This document shows, piece after piece, positions 32,001 through 40,126 of a DNA stretch of 64,000 bases. The position numbers were made by a program, and so were the translations under genes. Within the stretch, counting starts at the first letter, position 1; every line of letters begins with the position of its first letter. Below the pieces are notes generated by a model that was not told the DNA's origin, searched no databases, and saw only the letters and a program-made list of their open reading frames with translations. Origin of the DNA: an uncultured Phycisphaerales bacterium (GTDB lineage: Bacteria > Planctomycetota > Phycisphaerae > Phycisphaerales > SM1A02); contig CASICI010000029.1 in the NCBI GenBank assembly GCA_949373145.1, positions 1 through 64,000 of the forward strand, written 5' to 3'.

Positions 32001-32178
32001 CGAGCGTTTCGAATATGACGTCGCCAATGGGATCGCCGAATTGGAGGCTCGCGAGGGGCGGATGGTCACGGTGGTCTCTCGAGGAAGTCCCAATCCCATT
32101 CGTGCCACCAGCATGCGCTGGGACATGGTCTCCGGAAGAATCCAGATCTCGGGTGCTCGCGGTGGAATGGGTCGTTGA
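29071..32178 (+). CDS. Giant LptC/LptA (OstA)-like envelope protein
   Basis: Single N-terminal TM then beta-rich repeats (EVIVRTEQASFDSNLGEIRCDGAIRVDSKEASFAGEGLTV; LVASGGIQASDRQQTIWADDLDVRF); directly downstream of kdsC. Confidence 0.75.
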   Translation: MNMRTATTRTNVTFRRGAITVLWAILSGVVLAAALLVLVWVIEPEPIERRERHRDVDVTELVTPGSLSEKERTETDTNMESSAIKLEQGAWVQVADDDGGLAQQYSADRIDPLPNGLLEMQRPRARIYLGGGRVLVLRGEHGLLDAPQQAIESGTLDGDVVIRLFSSRNGADIDLLNDDPEVIVRTEQASFDSNLGEIRCDGAIRVDSKEASFAGEGLTVLLGSSGRTIKRLRVDRATEPVRIFRRQSLQSSADSDVGAATGDDSPNDASDVTDSEPLFYRLELEDNVRITRFADETSEVPEAVVRGQTLVTVFSLDGDGFSKASSPVKTVQVPAVSHPMSRVDLLGASILGNTQDQASEIKQQLIEIEFDGSLLMTIAEPEEHPGSVDDLTVRIDRGAGGRVEIVDAATEAVATCSSLTYETEIDRIELVGDETDQLLVDSPDFQLRGRSFWLLREQGIGGLDGAGSMAFNGTGESSTPVELSWVDGVNLEFEPESETLRRAVFDTGVRVRSLDFSMQSERLDVRLGGGEDGSAPRLERIIASGDETLPVQARRTNEPGLLIARELNLTLRQDAVGDPHPEHLVASGGIQASDRQQTIWADDLDVRFERSAGSELVVGRLEASGTVELMLDSGARAWGERLIGNGVRRTVELSSIDGQVVLMRGNVLADSLQVIRFDDQTKSAESDGPGRFRFYELPLMIADQGRMSPPTLQDVTPSLEATWGGSMRFKDDENDGASALELEGDVIVRNRPDVFEENDLDAGFLRLDFSRRASSPVVDSEGLPLDANAREAFSNSRDLVALLAREDARMESRAWRDEAHLGDPDLFRIEGEDIRYDATTGEAVVRGAGSLLMNRVSNSKAAESSDDSKSPAFSFGSDGTTRFSWTQGMAMQKTVGDRYVVSMSGDVEVLHAGLKNDDTLTLSSARVSALIDRPLQTVADSDTMSDGGLDLGGQARILRLTSSGQVYARTTDHDVQCERFEYDVANGIAELEAREGRMVTVVSRGSPNPIRATSMRWDMVSGRIQISGARGGMGR

Positions 32179-32190
32179 GTCGTCGGTCGT

Positions 32191-32988
32191 CTACAGCTCG
32201 GCGCGGATCGCCCAGAGGTCTGGAAACAACGGATTGAAGAGCGTGTTGCGCAGATAGCCGACGCCATCGGAACCACCGGTGCCCATTCGCACGCCCGATG
32301 GTCCTCTGGACCATCATCACGTGTCGATATCGCCATTCCTGGATGCCCTCGTCGAGGTCCACGAGATGCTCGCACAAGGCTCTTTCGTGGGGGTGCTCTC
32401 GATAGAGTCGAATCAGTTCCGGTTGAAATTCGGGACACTCCACGGTGGGCTCGTTTCGAATCCCCCCTGACGAGATGTTCGGGCACTTCGAAGCCCCGGC
32501 CCTTGATCCATCGCGCAGAACACATTCCAGATGGACGGTTCCGCAATGCGTCGAGCCAGAGCATCATGCTCCATCGAACCTTCCGGGTAATGGTTCAGGG
32601 TCTTGGTCCGCTTGTAGCCCAGTTGAAACTCGAACTCGCGGAATTGGGCCGATTGAAAACCACTGGCGCTCTGGAGGAAGTCTCTGAAGGACAGGAAGGA
32701 GATCGGTGTCATCGTCTCGAGAATGTCGATCTGGGACACCATCGTCTTCAGGACGGTCAACATCCTCTTCAACGTCGCGAAGGCGAGTTCGTCCTTGTCC
32801 GCCACGAGATGTCTCTTCAGAAGGTCACCTTCATGAAGCATCTGCTTGAACCAGAGTTCATACACCTGGTGGATGATGATGAAGAGCATCTCATCATGCT
32901 CTTCAGGCGACGACTTCGGCTGCTGGAGATCCAGAAGTTCGGGGACCTTGAGGTAGGACGCGTAGGTGATGGGGTCGGCCTGAGGCAT
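32191..32988 (-). CDS. kynA: Tryptophan 2,3-dioxygenase (frameshifted near 32290 and 32460-32510)
   Basis: ITYASYLKVPELLDLQQPKSSPEEHDEMLFIIIHQVYELWFKQMLHE; ALCEHLVDLDEGIQEWRYRHVMMVQRTIG; GTGGSDGVGYLRNTLFNPLFPDLWAIRAEL* in a third frame. Confidence 0.93.
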
Positions 32989-33054
32989 TGTTCTCTCCGC
33001 ACTTCTAAGGGTGAAAGGTGACGGTAGTCTCGGGCCGGGCTGCTCGCAAGGTGG

Positions 33055-33600
33055 TCAGCGGTCTCGCTGTTCGACCATCTTCTCGACGAGTCGTTCCATT
33101 CGGGCCATCGAGTCCCGGATCTCCGTGAGCACGTCGCCCTTCTCCGAGGCGGACGTCTTCGGTGACGTGCCGGTCATCCGGTCACGTTGTTCGAGCACGT
33201 CCTTCCGAAACGCCTCCGTGTCCTTGATCCCGATCAGGCTGATGAGACTTCCCGGCCCACTCTGCCCGGCCGTCTCCACGGAGATACGGTGGAGCGAGAA
33301 CATCCGCATGATCGGTCCTTGTTCCATCTGGAGATCCGTGATCTTCTCAAGCGGAACCGTCTTCTCGATCTTGTTGAAGACGCCTTTCTTCACATTCAGG
33401 GAGCGCGTCATCAGGACGCAGTCCCAGGATGCGATGACTCTTTTCAGCACGATCTTGTACACGAGCGCGACGATCAGTGTGATCGGAATGGTCACGATGA
33501 AGAGAGAGATCAAGATCAAGCCCATCCAGTGGTACTTGATGATTCCATCTGCATCGAACTCGGCTCTTCTCAGGACGGTTTCTTCTTCACCTGTGGTCAT
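33055..33600 (-). CDS. PH domain-containing (bPH2/DUF304-like) membrane protein
   Basis: Two TM segments, then VLMTRSLNVKKGVFNKIEKTVPLEKITDLQMEQGPIMRMFSLHRISVET. Confidence 0.85.
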   Translation of the reverse strand: MTTGEEETVLRRAEFDADGIIKYHWMGLILISLFIVTIPITLIVALVYKIVLKRVIASWDCVLMTRSLNVKKGVFNKIEKTVPLEKITDLQMEQGPIMRMFSLHRISVETAGQSGPGSLISLIGIKDTEAFRKDVLEQRDRMTGTSPKTSASEKGDVLTEIRDSMARMERLVEKMVEQRDR

Positions 33601-33625
33601 GCGCTTCCTTTCGAGGTCGTCTCGA

Positions 33626-34996
33626 TCATACCGAGGGTGGCGCGAATCCGTCCCGATACCGGCGTCTCACGATGGTGTCGTTCGCTTCGGCATGGTTCGT
33701 GATCGCCCGTCTGGAACGATCCCACACCAGTTCGGTGTTCGGGAATCTGGCGGCCTTCTGCGCCAGAAGCGCGGGCTCGGTGATCCTGACGCCGTCCGGG
33801 AACGGGGTCCGAAGCTCGGTGTCCTTGCCCATGATGTTGTCGACCCAGGCATGCCAGTGGTTCAACGTTTCGAACTCGGGAAGTCCCGGCATCTCGAGGC
33901 CGGGCGTCATCTTGCCGTCACGCCAGATCTCAAGACCGCCTCCGGCGGTCAGGGCCAGGATGCCGCCTTCGCACACGACCATCGTCATGTTCGAGTCAGG
34001 CCATTCTCCCGGAGGGAGCCCGAGTGCCGCTCGTGACGGTGTCTGTCCGCAATCGTTGTAGTGGATCGGGAAGTGATTCGCCGCGAACTTGTCACTGTCC
34101 GACACGTCGTAGGTGACGGTGGACAGGCAGGGGTAGGTGTGGAAGACGTCCGACGGTGCCGGTGCGTGGGTCTTGACCGCCATCGGTGACTGGAGATCGT
34201 CGTAGCCGAAGAAGATCACATCCAGGACATGGACGCCCCAGTCACCCAGACCACCCGTGCCGTAGTCCCACCATGACCGCCATTTCAGGGGGATCAGTCC
34301 GTCGCGAAACGGAGTTTCTTCACAGGGACCCAGCCAGAGATCGAAATCGATGTGTTCGGGCGCGGGCATCGGCTCGGAAAGAACCCGGTCGTAGTTGAAG
34401 TAATGGCCCTGGTTCGGTGAACCCGTCCAGGCGTAGCCGGCGACGGCCTTGCCCAGGACTCCAGAGCGGAGGATCTCGACCGCGGCTCTGCGGCCGGGGT
34501 AGACCATGCGCTGATTGCCGACCTGGGTGATCAGGTTGGGACGCGCTTTCATGGCGTCATCGACCATGGCGAGTTCCTCAAGCTGGTGGACCAACGGCTT
34601 CTGACCGTAGACATGCTTGCCGGCTGCCAGTGCGGTCAGCATGATCGGGGCATGGGTGTGGTCCGGAGTGGAGACGATGACCGCGTCAAACTTGTCGGCG
34701 TGCTGGTCGAACGCCTCTCGGTAGTCAGAGCAGACGAAGGCGTCGGGATGCTTCACTTTGGTGTCTTCGAGGTAGAACCGGTCGACATCACAAAGCCCGG
34801 TGATCTGAACCCCCGGGTGGGAGGCCACCTGGCTGCGGTCGGTGCCACCGATGCTTCCCACCACTCCGATTGAAAGCACGTTCACCCGGCTGTTGGGCGA
34901 GATCCGGTTCATCGCGGACAGGTCCATCGCCGCGATACCCAGGCCTGCGGCTCCCGTCGATTGGATGAATCGTCTTCGTGAAATCGAATCGCGCAT
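33626..34996 (-). CDS. Gfo/Idh/MocA family oxidoreductase with Tat signal
   Basis: SRRRFIQSTGAAGLG Tat motif; GVVGSIGGTDRSQVASHPGVQITGLCDVD; AAGKHVYGQKPL. Confidence 0.93.
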   Translation of the reverse strand: MRDSISRRRFIQSTGAAGLGIAAMDLSAMNRISPNSRVNVLSIGVVGSIGGTDRSQVASHPGVQITGLCDVDRFYLEDTKVKHPDAFVCSDYREAFDQHADKFDAVIVSTPDHTHAPIMLTALAAGKHVYGQKPLVHQLEELAMVDDAMKARPNLITQVGNQRMVYPGRRAAVEILRSGVLGKAVAGYAWTGSPNQGHYFNYDRVLSEPMPAPEHIDFDLWLGPCEETPFRDGLIPLKWRSWWDYGTGGLGDWGVHVLDVIFFGYDDLQSPMAVKTHAPAPSDVFHTYPCLSTVTYDVSDSDKFAANHFPIHYNDCGQTPSRAALGLPPGEWPDSNMTMVVCEGGILALTAGGGLEIWRDGKMTPGLEMPGLPEFETLNHWHAWVDNIMGKDTELRTPFPDGVRITEPALLAQKAARFPNTELVWDRSRRAITNHAEANDTIVRRRYRDGFAPPSV

Positions 34997-35110
34997 GATG
35001 TGCTCCGGCGTGCCTGAGGGTGGTGAGTGGCGGTCGATGACCGCCCCTCCATCCTAGGAGAGAACGCCGGATTTGAAAACAAAAGCTCGCGAAGCTTCAG
35101 GGATGATCCC

Positions 35111-36049
35111 TCAGCTCGCGGGCGCTTCTTTTCTCAATTTCATCTCTTGGCGCTCGGGGGAGGGCACTTTGACGTTGCTGACCAGACCGAGCTTCTTCAT
35201 CGTGTTGATCGCCACCCAGCTGGAGTCGAACTGCCACCAACGAAGACCGTGACGGGCTGATGTGGGGAATGCGTGGTGGTTGTTGTGCCAACCCTCTCCA
35301 AGCGCGAGGACCCCGACGAAGGCGTTGTTCTTGCTCTCGTCATTCGACTTGTAGGGTGAGTCTCCCCACAGGTGACAGATCGAGTTGACGCTCCAGGTCG
35401 CGTGGTGCTCCACGAGAATTCGAACCAGGCCGCCCCAGATCATGCCGGTGAGCGCACCCATCCAGGTCATGGTGATCAGACCGCCGAGGACGGCGGGGAT
35501 CAGTACGCCCAGAATCGCCCAGACCAGGAAGGTCGAGTCGATGAATCGGAGCATCGGTTGCGCTCGGAGATCGGGCACGTACTTGTTCACCGGGCTCGTC
35601 GCGGGGCGGAAGAGCCAGCCGATGTGCGAATGCCAGAAGTGGACCAGGAAGCTGTGCTCACCCGGGGCATGCGGTGAGTGCGGATCCTTTTCATGATCGC
35701 TGTGTGCATGGTGCAGTCGGTGTGTGGACACCCACCAGAAGATGGGGCCCTGCATCGCCATCGATCCCATCACGCCCAGCATGAACACCACGGGCTTGGG
35801 GGCATCGAATGACTTGTGTGAAAAGTACCGGTGGAATCCAATGGTGATTCCGAAGCCTGAGACGAGGTACATTCCAAACAGCAGGATCAAGTCCAGCGGT
35901 CCGAAGAAACTGTTCCAGGCCAGAACCATTCCCGCAATGAGTGCAAGCGGGGGAATGATGATGCCCATGAGCAGGGTGAAGAGCACGAATGGTTTCCGTT
36001 CGCTCGCAGTCTTTACTTCCAGCGGTGCGGCGGGTGATCCGGTGGTCAT
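35111..36049 (-). CDS. Fatty acid (acyl-CoA type) desaturase
   Basis: GFHRYFSH, THRLHHAHSD, GEGWHNNHHAF His boxes. Confidence 0.95.
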   Translation of the reverse strand: MTTGSPAAPLEVKTASERKPFVLFTLLMGIIIPPLALIAGMVLAWNSFFGPLDLILLFGMYLVSGFGITIGFHRYFSHKSFDAPKPVVFMLGVMGSMAMQGPIFWWVSTHRLHHAHSDHEKDPHSPHAPGEHSFLVHFWHSHIGWLFRPATSPVNKYVPDLRAQPMLRFIDSTFLVWAILGVLIPAVLGGLITMTWMGALTGMIWGGLVRILVEHHATWSVNSICHLWGDSPYKSNDESKNNAFVGVLALGEGWHNNHHAFPTSARHGLRWWQFDSSWVAINTMKKLGLVSNVKVPSPERQEMKLRKEAPAS

Positions 36050-36103
36050 TCATAGTCCTATCTGTGAGGGGATGGGGGTGATTCGCAGACTATAGCGTTC
36101 CCG

Positions 36104-37393
36104 TCAGGTCTGCGCCGGATCAAAGGTCAATCTCATCAGGGAAAGGTCGTCATCGAACTGCTTCTTGCCCGAAACCGAAGAAAGCAGATCCCTGAGACGT
36201 CCCGTGGGCGTTCCCCCGCTGCTGGCTCGGACTGCCGCGATCGCCTGGATAAATCCTTCGACTCCGAACATTCGCCCGCTTTGATCGTTCAATTCGATGG
36301 CTGCATCCGAGTAGATCCAGAGCTCCTCACCCGGTCGAAGTGACGTTTCTCCCCGTTCAGGGGGGCTTTCAAGGCCGATTCCCACGATCGTGGCCGTGGA
36401 TTCAAGCCGTTTGGGCATGCCGAAGCCACCCGTGATGATCGGGGGGGGGTGGCCGCCGTTCACGTAGCGCAGGATGCCATCTCGAAGATCCAACACTCCG
36501 TAGAACATCGTGAAAAAACGTCCTCCGCTCTTTTCCATCGGAAATCGACGATCAAGTGACTCGTAGACGCAGACCGGGTCACTGAAATCACATCCCTCGA
36601 GGCTCCGGTGAAGCAATGACGAATGGATGGCACTTCCGTGCAGTGCGGCACCCACTCCGTGTCCCATCACATCCACCACGTAGATCGCCAGGTGATCCTC
36701 ATCCAGCATGGTGTACCCAAGCAGATCGCCTCCCAGTTCCGAGCATGATTCGTAGGTCCAGTCGGTGTGGACCGGACCCGTCGTCAGTGGCTCGGGAAGC
36801 AGCGAACGGACGTACATGGAGGCTTCACTCAGTTCCGCATCGAGCTGCTCACGGGTACGAAGCAGGAGTGACTTGGCATCGATGAGTTGTTTCTGAGTCT
36901 GGATGAGATCCAGCATGTTCAGCTCTCGGTTCGCCAGTTCTCCCATTCGTCGAAACGTCTCGATGTCGAGGCGATCTTCGGGCCACGCCACGGTATCCGC
37001 GATGCACAGGGTTCCGACGTTGAAACCATTGGGGCCCGCCAGCGGGAGGCCTGCGTAGAACCGCACGTTCGGATCGTTTAGAACCAGGGGATTGTCCGCG
37101 AACCGTTCATCCTTCGTGGTGTCGGGAATGATCGTGGGTTCATTCGAAAGAATGGTGTGTCCGCAGAACGAGATCTCCCGGCCGGTTTCATCCGTGGTCA
37201 GTCCGCACTTGGCCTTGAACCACTGGCGATCAGCATCGACGAGCGCGATGTAGGCGATCGGCACGTTGAAGATGCGCGACGCAAGTTCCGTCAGGTGATC
37301 GAAACGATTTTCACTGGGTGTGTCCAGAAGGTTCAGTGCTCGAAGATCGGCCAGACGATCGGCTTCATTGGTGGGGACTGGTGCTTTGATCAT
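36104..37393 (-). CDS. GAF + SpoIIE/PP2C-type phosphatase (RsbU-like)
   Basis: GAF (FDHLTELASRIFNVPIAYIALVDADRQWFKAKCGL); SSELGGDLLGYTMLDEDHLAIYVVDVMGHGVGAAL; YVNGGHPPPII. Confidence 0.92.
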   Translation of the reverse strand: MIKAPVPTNEADRLADLRALNLLDTPSENRFDHLTELASRIFNVPIAYIALVDADRQWFKAKCGLTTDETGREISFCGHTILSNEPTIIPDTTKDERFADNPLVLNDPNVRFYAGLPLAGPNGFNVGTLCIADTVAWPEDRLDIETFRRMGELANRELNMLDLIQTQKQLIDAKSLLLRTREQLDAELSEASMYVRSLLPEPLTTGPVHTDWTYESCSELGGDLLGYTMLDEDHLAIYVVDVMGHGVGAALHGSAIHSSLLHRSLEGCDFSDPVCVYESLDRRFPMEKSGGRFFTMFYGVLDLRDGILRYVNGGHPPPIITGGFGMPKRLESTATIVGIGLESPPERGETSLRPGEELWIYSDAAIELNDQSGRMFGVEGFIQAIAAVRASSGGTPTGRLRDLLSSVSGKKQFDDDLSLMRLTFDPAQT

Positions 37394-39804
37394 GATTCTT
37401 CCCTCAGTGGAGGCTTCGTCGGCGGTTCATTCTCGGTCGATTCAACATCATCCTCGATTCCTTCCTCGACGGGGGGAGCGAGTTCGAGGTTCGAGAAGTT
37501 CATCATCTCCGAGCGCCATTGAAGGAGGGGGGCGTCCTCGAACCGGAAGATACGGGCCAGAAACACTTCCGGAACGCTGCTGCGTCTGCTTTTGTATCGC
37601 TCCGCAGCCGCGTTGTAGCCTCTTCTTCGCGCACTGATCTCGTTTTCAAGCCCCACGATTCCCGTCATCAGCTTCTGAAAGACCGTGTTCGCCTTCAGGT
37701 CCGGATAGCGTTCCCGAATCGCGAGCATCTTCTTGATCGCATTCCGACTTGATGAATCATCCGTCTCGGAAGGTGCCTGGTTCTCGTTTTCAAAGCTGCT
37801 TCTCAACTCCGTCATGAGATTCTGGGTCTCGCTTTCATGCGACACGTAGCCCCGAGTGATGTTCTCGAGCTGAGGCAGGAGATCGAATCGTTTCTTCAGA
37901 GCCACCTCGATGTTGGATCTGGCCCAGAGGGTTCTCTGGCGAAGAAAGACCAGGTCGTTGTACAGCAGAAGGAAGATGAGCAGGATGACGGTGGTGATCG
38001 AGGTCGCGGCTGCGATCAACTGATGCAGGGCGCTCACGGTTCCCGTGAAGGACAACAGAAAGAGGATCGCCGTGGTGACCGCCGCGATGCCTATGGCGAT
38101 CATCCAGAAGGCCACCGAGACCTTCATGGTCTTGAGGCGTGATTCCGGAAGGTTCGAAATGATGAACGGAAGGTCCTGCGGATCCTTCTCTATTCTCAGC
38201 GAATCGCCGGTCGTGGGATCGATCTCTCCCGAGCCAAGGACATACAGGGGATCGCCTTCCCTGAAGGAGAGTTCCGTGTAGACCCTGTTTCCCTTGCTCT
38301 TCTTGGCTTTTCGACCGTTGATGACCTGCGCCTTTTCGGCATCGACGGGAATGCTCCCGGTCTCATCCTTGCAGAGAAAGAGTGTGCTTTCCACGCGATG
38401 TTCGATCGTATGGAGATGGCGATTCTTCCCGGACCCTCTCCATTCCTGCACGTGGTAGTCGAACCAGACACATGCTTCGTCGGTCAACGGTCCCGTGAGC
38501 GGTGAGGTGTCCACGTTGGCATAGTCGACCGTGCCGATGACCTCGGTGATTCCGATCTCCACTTCACTGCATGGAGTGCGCGGTATGTTCTCTATGAGTC
38601 GTTTGACCTTGATGCCCTTCATGCCCCACCTGATTCCAGCCAGGCCCAGCAGACTTCCGAGGGTGATCCCGAGTGTGGGCCAGAGCCAGAACGGTCGTGC
38701 CGGTTGGATCGTCTGGAGTTCCGCGCGGGTCCTGTCGGATGAGACGATCGATGGCGTCGGTCCCAGTCCGAGTCCCTTCGCCACCAGCCATTGCGGAAAA
38801 CGCTTTCGAATGTCCGCGGACCGTGCGCAGTAGCCCGCAAGCGAATCACGAATCAGCACGAGCCTCGGTCCCGGCGCCTGACTGGTCTCGGCCCTTGAGA
38901 AGGCGGCCGTGTCTGCCCAGTCCCCGTTCCACTGGACTCCGATCTTCTCGAAGCCTGCCTCGACGATTTCGGTTGCGGATTCGACCGAACTGGTCACCGA
39001 CTTCTGCGCGGCCTCGAGGTCGGAAGCCAGCATCAGCGTGCTTCCGATCAACAGGAAACCCGACTCGACGACGCCGACCACGATGACGAACGCCAGGGCG
39101 TTCTGGAATCTGAAGAAGAGCATCAGTCCCACGCATCCGCCACTGATTCCAAGAAGGCTCAGGCTCACCAGCAGCGAGGCGAACAGGCCTTTTCCGGACC
39201 GTACTTCGCTGATGGGATCGTCGGAGAGGATCGGGATGTATTCACCTTCTTCGTCGAATGTCACTGCGGGCGTTCCCAGGTGCTGGGAGACCAGGCCGAC
39301 GATCTTGATCGCATCACCTGGTTCGATCCGGTATTCGCTGTACCGCCGTTTGCCGCTCGTCTTTCTCCATGATCGATTGATGTAGGCATCGATCCTCTGA
39401 CTCGGCACGACCATGATTCGGTTCGAGCCGTCCTTGAGTTCGAAATTCACGAACGAGGTTCTGTCACTGACCGTGACCCAGCTGGTGTTTCCTTCCGAGT
39501 CTCGCGTCTCCTTCTCCTCGACGGCTCTGACCCAGAGAGAAGGTGTCTTCGTCCAGGTGGCTTTGAGCGTGCCCCGTCGCCCCGGACCTTCGATGGCGGT
39601 CGCGTCGCCGCTGGTCCGGATGGGACCTGGAATGGCAGCTTCCACCGGGGTGAGTGGAAGACGTTCCAGAATCCGGATGTTTCGCAGGGCGGAAAGAGAC
39701 ATCTGCTGTGCAACGAGGCCTGCCCCAAGCAGTACGGGAGCCAGGATCAGAAGAATCAACGATGACGTCGTGGACCGTTTCAGATTTCTGATCTCTTGGT
39801 TCAT
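37390..39804 (-). CDS. GIDE-like (E3-ligase-type domain) + LemA fusion membrane protein
   Basis: TM segments; IENIPRTPCSEVEIGITEVIGTVDYANVDTSPLTGPLTDEACVWFDYHVQEW (GIDE-like); C-terminal TLWARSNIEVALKKRFDLLPQLENITRGYVSHESET (LemA). Confidence 0.8.
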   Translation of the reverse strand: MNQEIRNLKRSTTSSLILLILAPVLLGAGLVAQQMSLSALRNIRILERLPLTPVEAAIPGPIRTSGDATAIEGPGRRGTLKATWTKTPSLWVRAVEEKETRDSEGNTSWVTVSDRTSFVNFELKDGSNRIMVVPSQRIDAYINRSWRKTSGKRRYSEYRIEPGDAIKIVGLVSQHLGTPAVTFDEEGEYIPILSDDPISEVRSGKGLFASLLVSLSLLGISGGCVGLMLFFRFQNALAFVIVVGVVESGFLLIGSTLMLASDLEAAQKSVTSSVESATEIVEAGFEKIGVQWNGDWADTAAFSRAETSQAPGPRLVLIRDSLAGYCARSADIRKRFPQWLVAKGLGLGPTPSIVSSDRTRAELQTIQPARPFWLWPTLGITLGSLLGLAGIRWGMKGIKVKRLIENIPRTPCSEVEIGITEVIGTVDYANVDTSPLTGPLTDEACVWFDYHVQEWRGSGKNRHLHTIEHRVESTLFLCKDETGSIPVDAEKAQVINGRKAKKSKGNRVYTELSFREGDPLYVLGSGEIDPTTGDSLRIEKDPQDLPFIISNLPESRLKTMKVSVAFWMIAIGIAAVTTAILFLLSFTGTVSALHQLIAAATSITTVILLIFLLLYNDLVFLRQRTLWARSNIEVALKKRFDLLPQLENITRGYVSHESETQNLMTELRSSFENENQAPSETDDSSSRNAIKKMLAIRERYPDLKANTVFQKLMTGIVGLENEISARRRGYNAAAERYKSRRSSVPEVFLARIFRFEDAPLLQWRSEMMNFSNLELAPPVEEGIEDDVESTENEPPTKPPLREES

Positions 39805-39946
39805 GAATTCAGGTTATCTCATATGAAGTGGCAGAGCATGGTCCTGAAAAAACCGGTTTTAGACTGTTCCAGCACCTTCGCTCTCCCGATCCAAGAACTT
39901 CATCGCACATCGCTTCGTAGCAGGTTCAGATGAAAGGAGGCCTCTC

Positions 39947-40117
39947 ATGAGCCTCATGGACAGAGAGTACATGCGCCGGGATTCGAACTCATCGAGCTCG
40001 TCCGGATCGAGGAAGACACATGACGCCCGACTCGCCGGACTGAGTCGATCTGAAAGGATCTCGCTTGCCATTGGTGCACTCACGATCACCGCGTTGCTGA
40101 TCCTCGTGCTGGTCTGA
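39947..40117 (+). CDS. Small single-TM protein (56 aa), not in the supplied ORF track
   Basis: Strong SD (aaaggagg) before ATG; MSLMDREYMRRDSNSSSSSGSRKTHDARLAGLSRSERISLAIGALTITALLILVLV*. Confidence 0.5.
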   Translation: MSLMDREYMRRDSNSSSSSGSRKTHDARLAGLSRSERISLAIGALTITALLILVLV

Positions 40118-40126
40118 GCAGCGTCT

